Shown: positions 42,389 through 44,976 of the stretch, one piece after another
Layout of the letters: every line of letters begins with the position of its first letter
Position numbering within the stretch: the first letter of the stretch is position 1
NCBI GenBank assembly: GCA_032718475.1
Contig: JAUCBJ010000345.1
Location: 1 to 44,976, forward strand
Reading direction: 5' to 3'
Length of the DNA: 44,976 bases
From: Nemertoderma westbladi
Lineage: Eukaryota; Xenacoelomorpha; Nemertodermatida; Nemertodermatidae
Notes under the pieces: model-generated
Told to the model about the DNA's origin: nothing
What the model saw: the letters and a program-made list of their open reading frames with translations, nothing else
The model's database searches: none
Position numbers and translations under genes: made by a program

Positions 42389-44976
42389 ATGGCTTATTGG
42401 TTGCATCATGATATATACATAGTGACACCGTGGCTGCGGCAGGTTGTATTTTGGCTGCAATGTAGCCATATGGTCTTTCTAAAATATCCGCATTCTTTTG
42501 GCTGCAAAAAGCCTGGTTACTACAGTGGCTGCAATTTAAATTTTTGGGTCAATTATTATCTCGATATATACATTTTGGTGAATTATATAGATATTTTGCT
42601 GAATTATATAGATATTCTTGTATAAATAATGGCTTATTGGCTGCCGCTTATTTTCACAACAATGGCTGCATAAAATCTTGAACTAATGTATGTGCTGCAT
42701 TAGGTATTACTGTTATGAGAGAACTGGAAGGGAGAATACTGGAGGAGGGGCCTATAGTAGATGTGTTGTGTATTAGTAAGTCCTTATTGTAAGTCCTAAC
42801 TTAAGATTATTTATATCTGGGTATTCCTGGTCGGGTTATCATTTCCGATGTTAATTATAATAATGATTGAGGGACTGTCATTATTTCTGTCAGTCAAAAA
42901 CGATAATGATAACATACAGTAGTACACCAGCGACCTGAAATTTTTGCTTCTTGGGAATTTCCTCATCTATTTTCCGATGTCCTTTTTAACGTTTTAAAGA
43001 ATATTGATTGTTTGCCAATGTTGATCGCTCTGCCTAACAATCAATAATCTATATAGAGGCACACCTTCGCCCAATGTAAGATTTTATTATGGGGTTTTTC
43101 TTGTAATGGTGATTTAATTTCGATTTTTATTTTTAATCAGTGTTAGTACGGGAACCTTATAAGAATGCTGACAACATTTAGACTCAGCTTAGTATTTCAC
43201 ATCATAATATCCATACTTATACTTTATTACCTCCTACAGTATATTTTGACAATATTGAAGATAAACTTTAACTTTATTGTAGCCTATGAATAGTATGTAT
43301 CTACAATACTACTGTATCTTGCTGTACCTAGATTTTTAACGAAGTGTCATTTTGCTGCAAATTTATTAGCCATGCTTTATACTATTAACATACAAATAGC
43401 TGCAATTTTGAATATTCGAGTTGGCCTATTACTGACCATACAATGCCATGTATAAGAAGTAAAATGGCTGCAACGTTCATTAAATTAATAATTTAGTGAA
43501 AAGTAAATTGGCTGCACATTTTCAATATCTTCATTGTTCAGAGTAACTGTAGCTCCCAACATACTGTGGTGTTAGTGTATAAGGAGCATCAGTGATTGAT
43601 TAGCCAATGTTCATGGTGATTTTGTCATTAATGTACTGATTCTTGAGAGCGGGGAAACTTCAGAAAAATTGGGAAGACATATTTGAACTCAGCTTTCTAC
43701 TGTATTTCACTTCAGAAACAATTTCCCTCCTATTAATTTACATGTAAAAAAACTTTATAGATTTCACTGTTTCAAAGAACTACGCTACAATATCTAAGTT
43801 ATATTTCCTGTACCTAGCGTTTATGATGAAGTTGTCTTTTGGCTGCAAATTCCTAGGCAATTCTATACAATTTAACTTACAAATTGCTGCAATCTTAAAT
43901 AAATCACTTGGCCTCTACAATGCAGTGTAAAAGAAGTAAAATGGCTGCACCGTTCATAAATTAATCATTTATTGAATATTAATGGGGCTGCATTTTTATC
44001 TATATCATCTTTGTAGGTGCGGTATACAAATGGCTTCGATTACTGGATAATTACTTGAGAGCTTACCAGTATACAGATGGTTGCATTACCAACGTAGTAG
44101 TTTTACCGATAATATATATTTTTTTGACCTTTTGCATACTCATGAGGTCCAAAAATATTATTTTTTTTAAAACAGAAAAGATTCCTATGGAGTCATTTCG
44201 CTATACTGATTATTATTATTATTATTCCCGGATTACGCCCCGGTGGCTGTAATTAGTAAAATGGTCTGACGATATGAAATAAAATATACAGACAAGAATT
44301 TACAAAAGTTACAATTATACCATTATTATTAAAATAATACAATTATAATATTATAATACGGCGTAGCTAATGTAAGCTAAGATCTAGAACAGATATATAT
44401 CTAGAATTAAGATCTATATGGGTCTCATTCGAATACAGTGAACATATCTTCAATTGTTTAGCACGAAATCATCCAAATTAACAATTAATAAATTAAGGGA
44501 CATGTATAAACACTTTTTATTAACGTTAAAATGTAGGCACAGTGTACTAGTGTACAGTGTACATGTGTACTAGATTACTGTACTAGTGCTGGGAGAAATA
44601 GTAACTTTAGCGCCTAACATACAGTACAGTACTGTGGTTGTTAGTGTAGGCCTATAGGGATCACCACTGATTTGCCAATGTTCATGGTGAATTTGTCATT
44701 AATGTGTAGTGATTCTTGAGTGCGGGAAACTCTTAGAAAAATTGTGGCAACAGATTTTAACTCATCTTACCATTTCACTTCAGAAACAATGTCCCTCCTA
44801 TTAATTTACAATATATAAAAAAAAAACTTTATATAATTTACTGATTCAATGAACTACGGTACAATATCTAAGTTATATTTCCTGTACCTAGTGTTTATGA
44901 AGAAGTTGTCTTTTGGCTGCAAATTCATAGGCAATTCTATACAATTTAACTTACAAATTGCTGCAATCTTAAATAA
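42389..44976 (+). repeat. Long-period repeat region with recurring GGCTGCA motif
   Basis: Three related blocks start at about 43010, 43598 and 44669 (the last runs off the window). Blocks 2 and 3 are close (GCCAATGTTCATGGTGA, TTCCTGTACCTAG and TTTTGGCTGCAAATTC in both, 1.07 kb apart); block 1 is more diverged. About 18 GCTGCA/GGCTGCA motifs lie on the plus strand between 42430 and 44965. No coding frame is credible here; the 78-residue frame at 42389-42625 and the 65-residue frame at 44055-44252 lie within it. Confidence 0.65.

Overview
This is eukaryotic, animal nuclear DNA. It is AT-rich, has spliced exons with GT/AG borders, and is crowded with transposable elements (BEL/Pao LTR retrotransposons, a non-LTR retrotransposon family, a piggyBac-type DNA transposon) and minisatellites. 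There is no operon structure or bacterial gene content. The retrotransposon mix and the frequent palindromes TAGGCCTA and ATACCGGTAT suggest a marine invertebrate, possibly an ambulacrarian deuterostome. That placement is a guess. Only one likely host gene is visible, a secreted PAN/apple-domain protein.

Left part (1-13 kb). At 1262-4206 lies a foldback-like DNA element. It has terminal inverted repeats, subterminal 49-bp minisatellite units in opposite orientation at its two ends, and a minus-strand zinc-finger exon of transposase type. A 5'-truncated non-LTR retrotransposon (2475-3692) has inserted into one of the 49-bp units. From 4.7 to 6.4 kb follow two arrays of a 10/20-bp minisatellite, an exon-like block between them, and a second, minus-strand copy of the same LINE. 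From 6.4 to 13 kb the DNA is mostly AT-rich and non-coding, with a tRNA-like sequence, hairpins and simple repeats.

Middle (13-32 kb). This is a clear nested insertion. An old, broken minus-strand BEL/Pao element has its gag at 32127-29957 and its zinc knuckles, protease, RT, RNase H and integrase at 18048-13147. It was split by a young plus-strand LTR element at 18049-29956. The young element has two 1190-bp LTRs differing at about four positions, TG...CA ends and a perfect 5-bp target duplication, TCTTT. It carries a gag-protease gene but has lost RT and the integrase core, so it must be non-autonomous. Its last 2 kb holds an orphan polypurine tract, a primer-binding-site-like sequence and an unidentified broken coding block, as if it were a mosaic.

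Right part (32-45 kb). A third LINE fragment joins the broken end of the old gag. Next come another 10/20-bp array, a more complete copy of the exon-like block, and a large array in the opposite orientation. The PAN-domain gene starts at 34277, with a signal peptide and first exon, and a second exon at 37138-37324. Its next intron contains a fourth LINE copy, itself split by a 2.3-kb non-autonomous piggyBac-type element (39107-41405) with TTAA target duplication, 17-bp inverted ends, a 68-bp tandem array and a large internal palindrome. The last 2.6 kb is a long-period repeat rich in a same-strand GGCTGCA motif.

The insertions give a relative order: the old BEL precedes the young BEL, LINE copy D precedes the piggyBac element, and the 49-bp array precedes LINE copy A.
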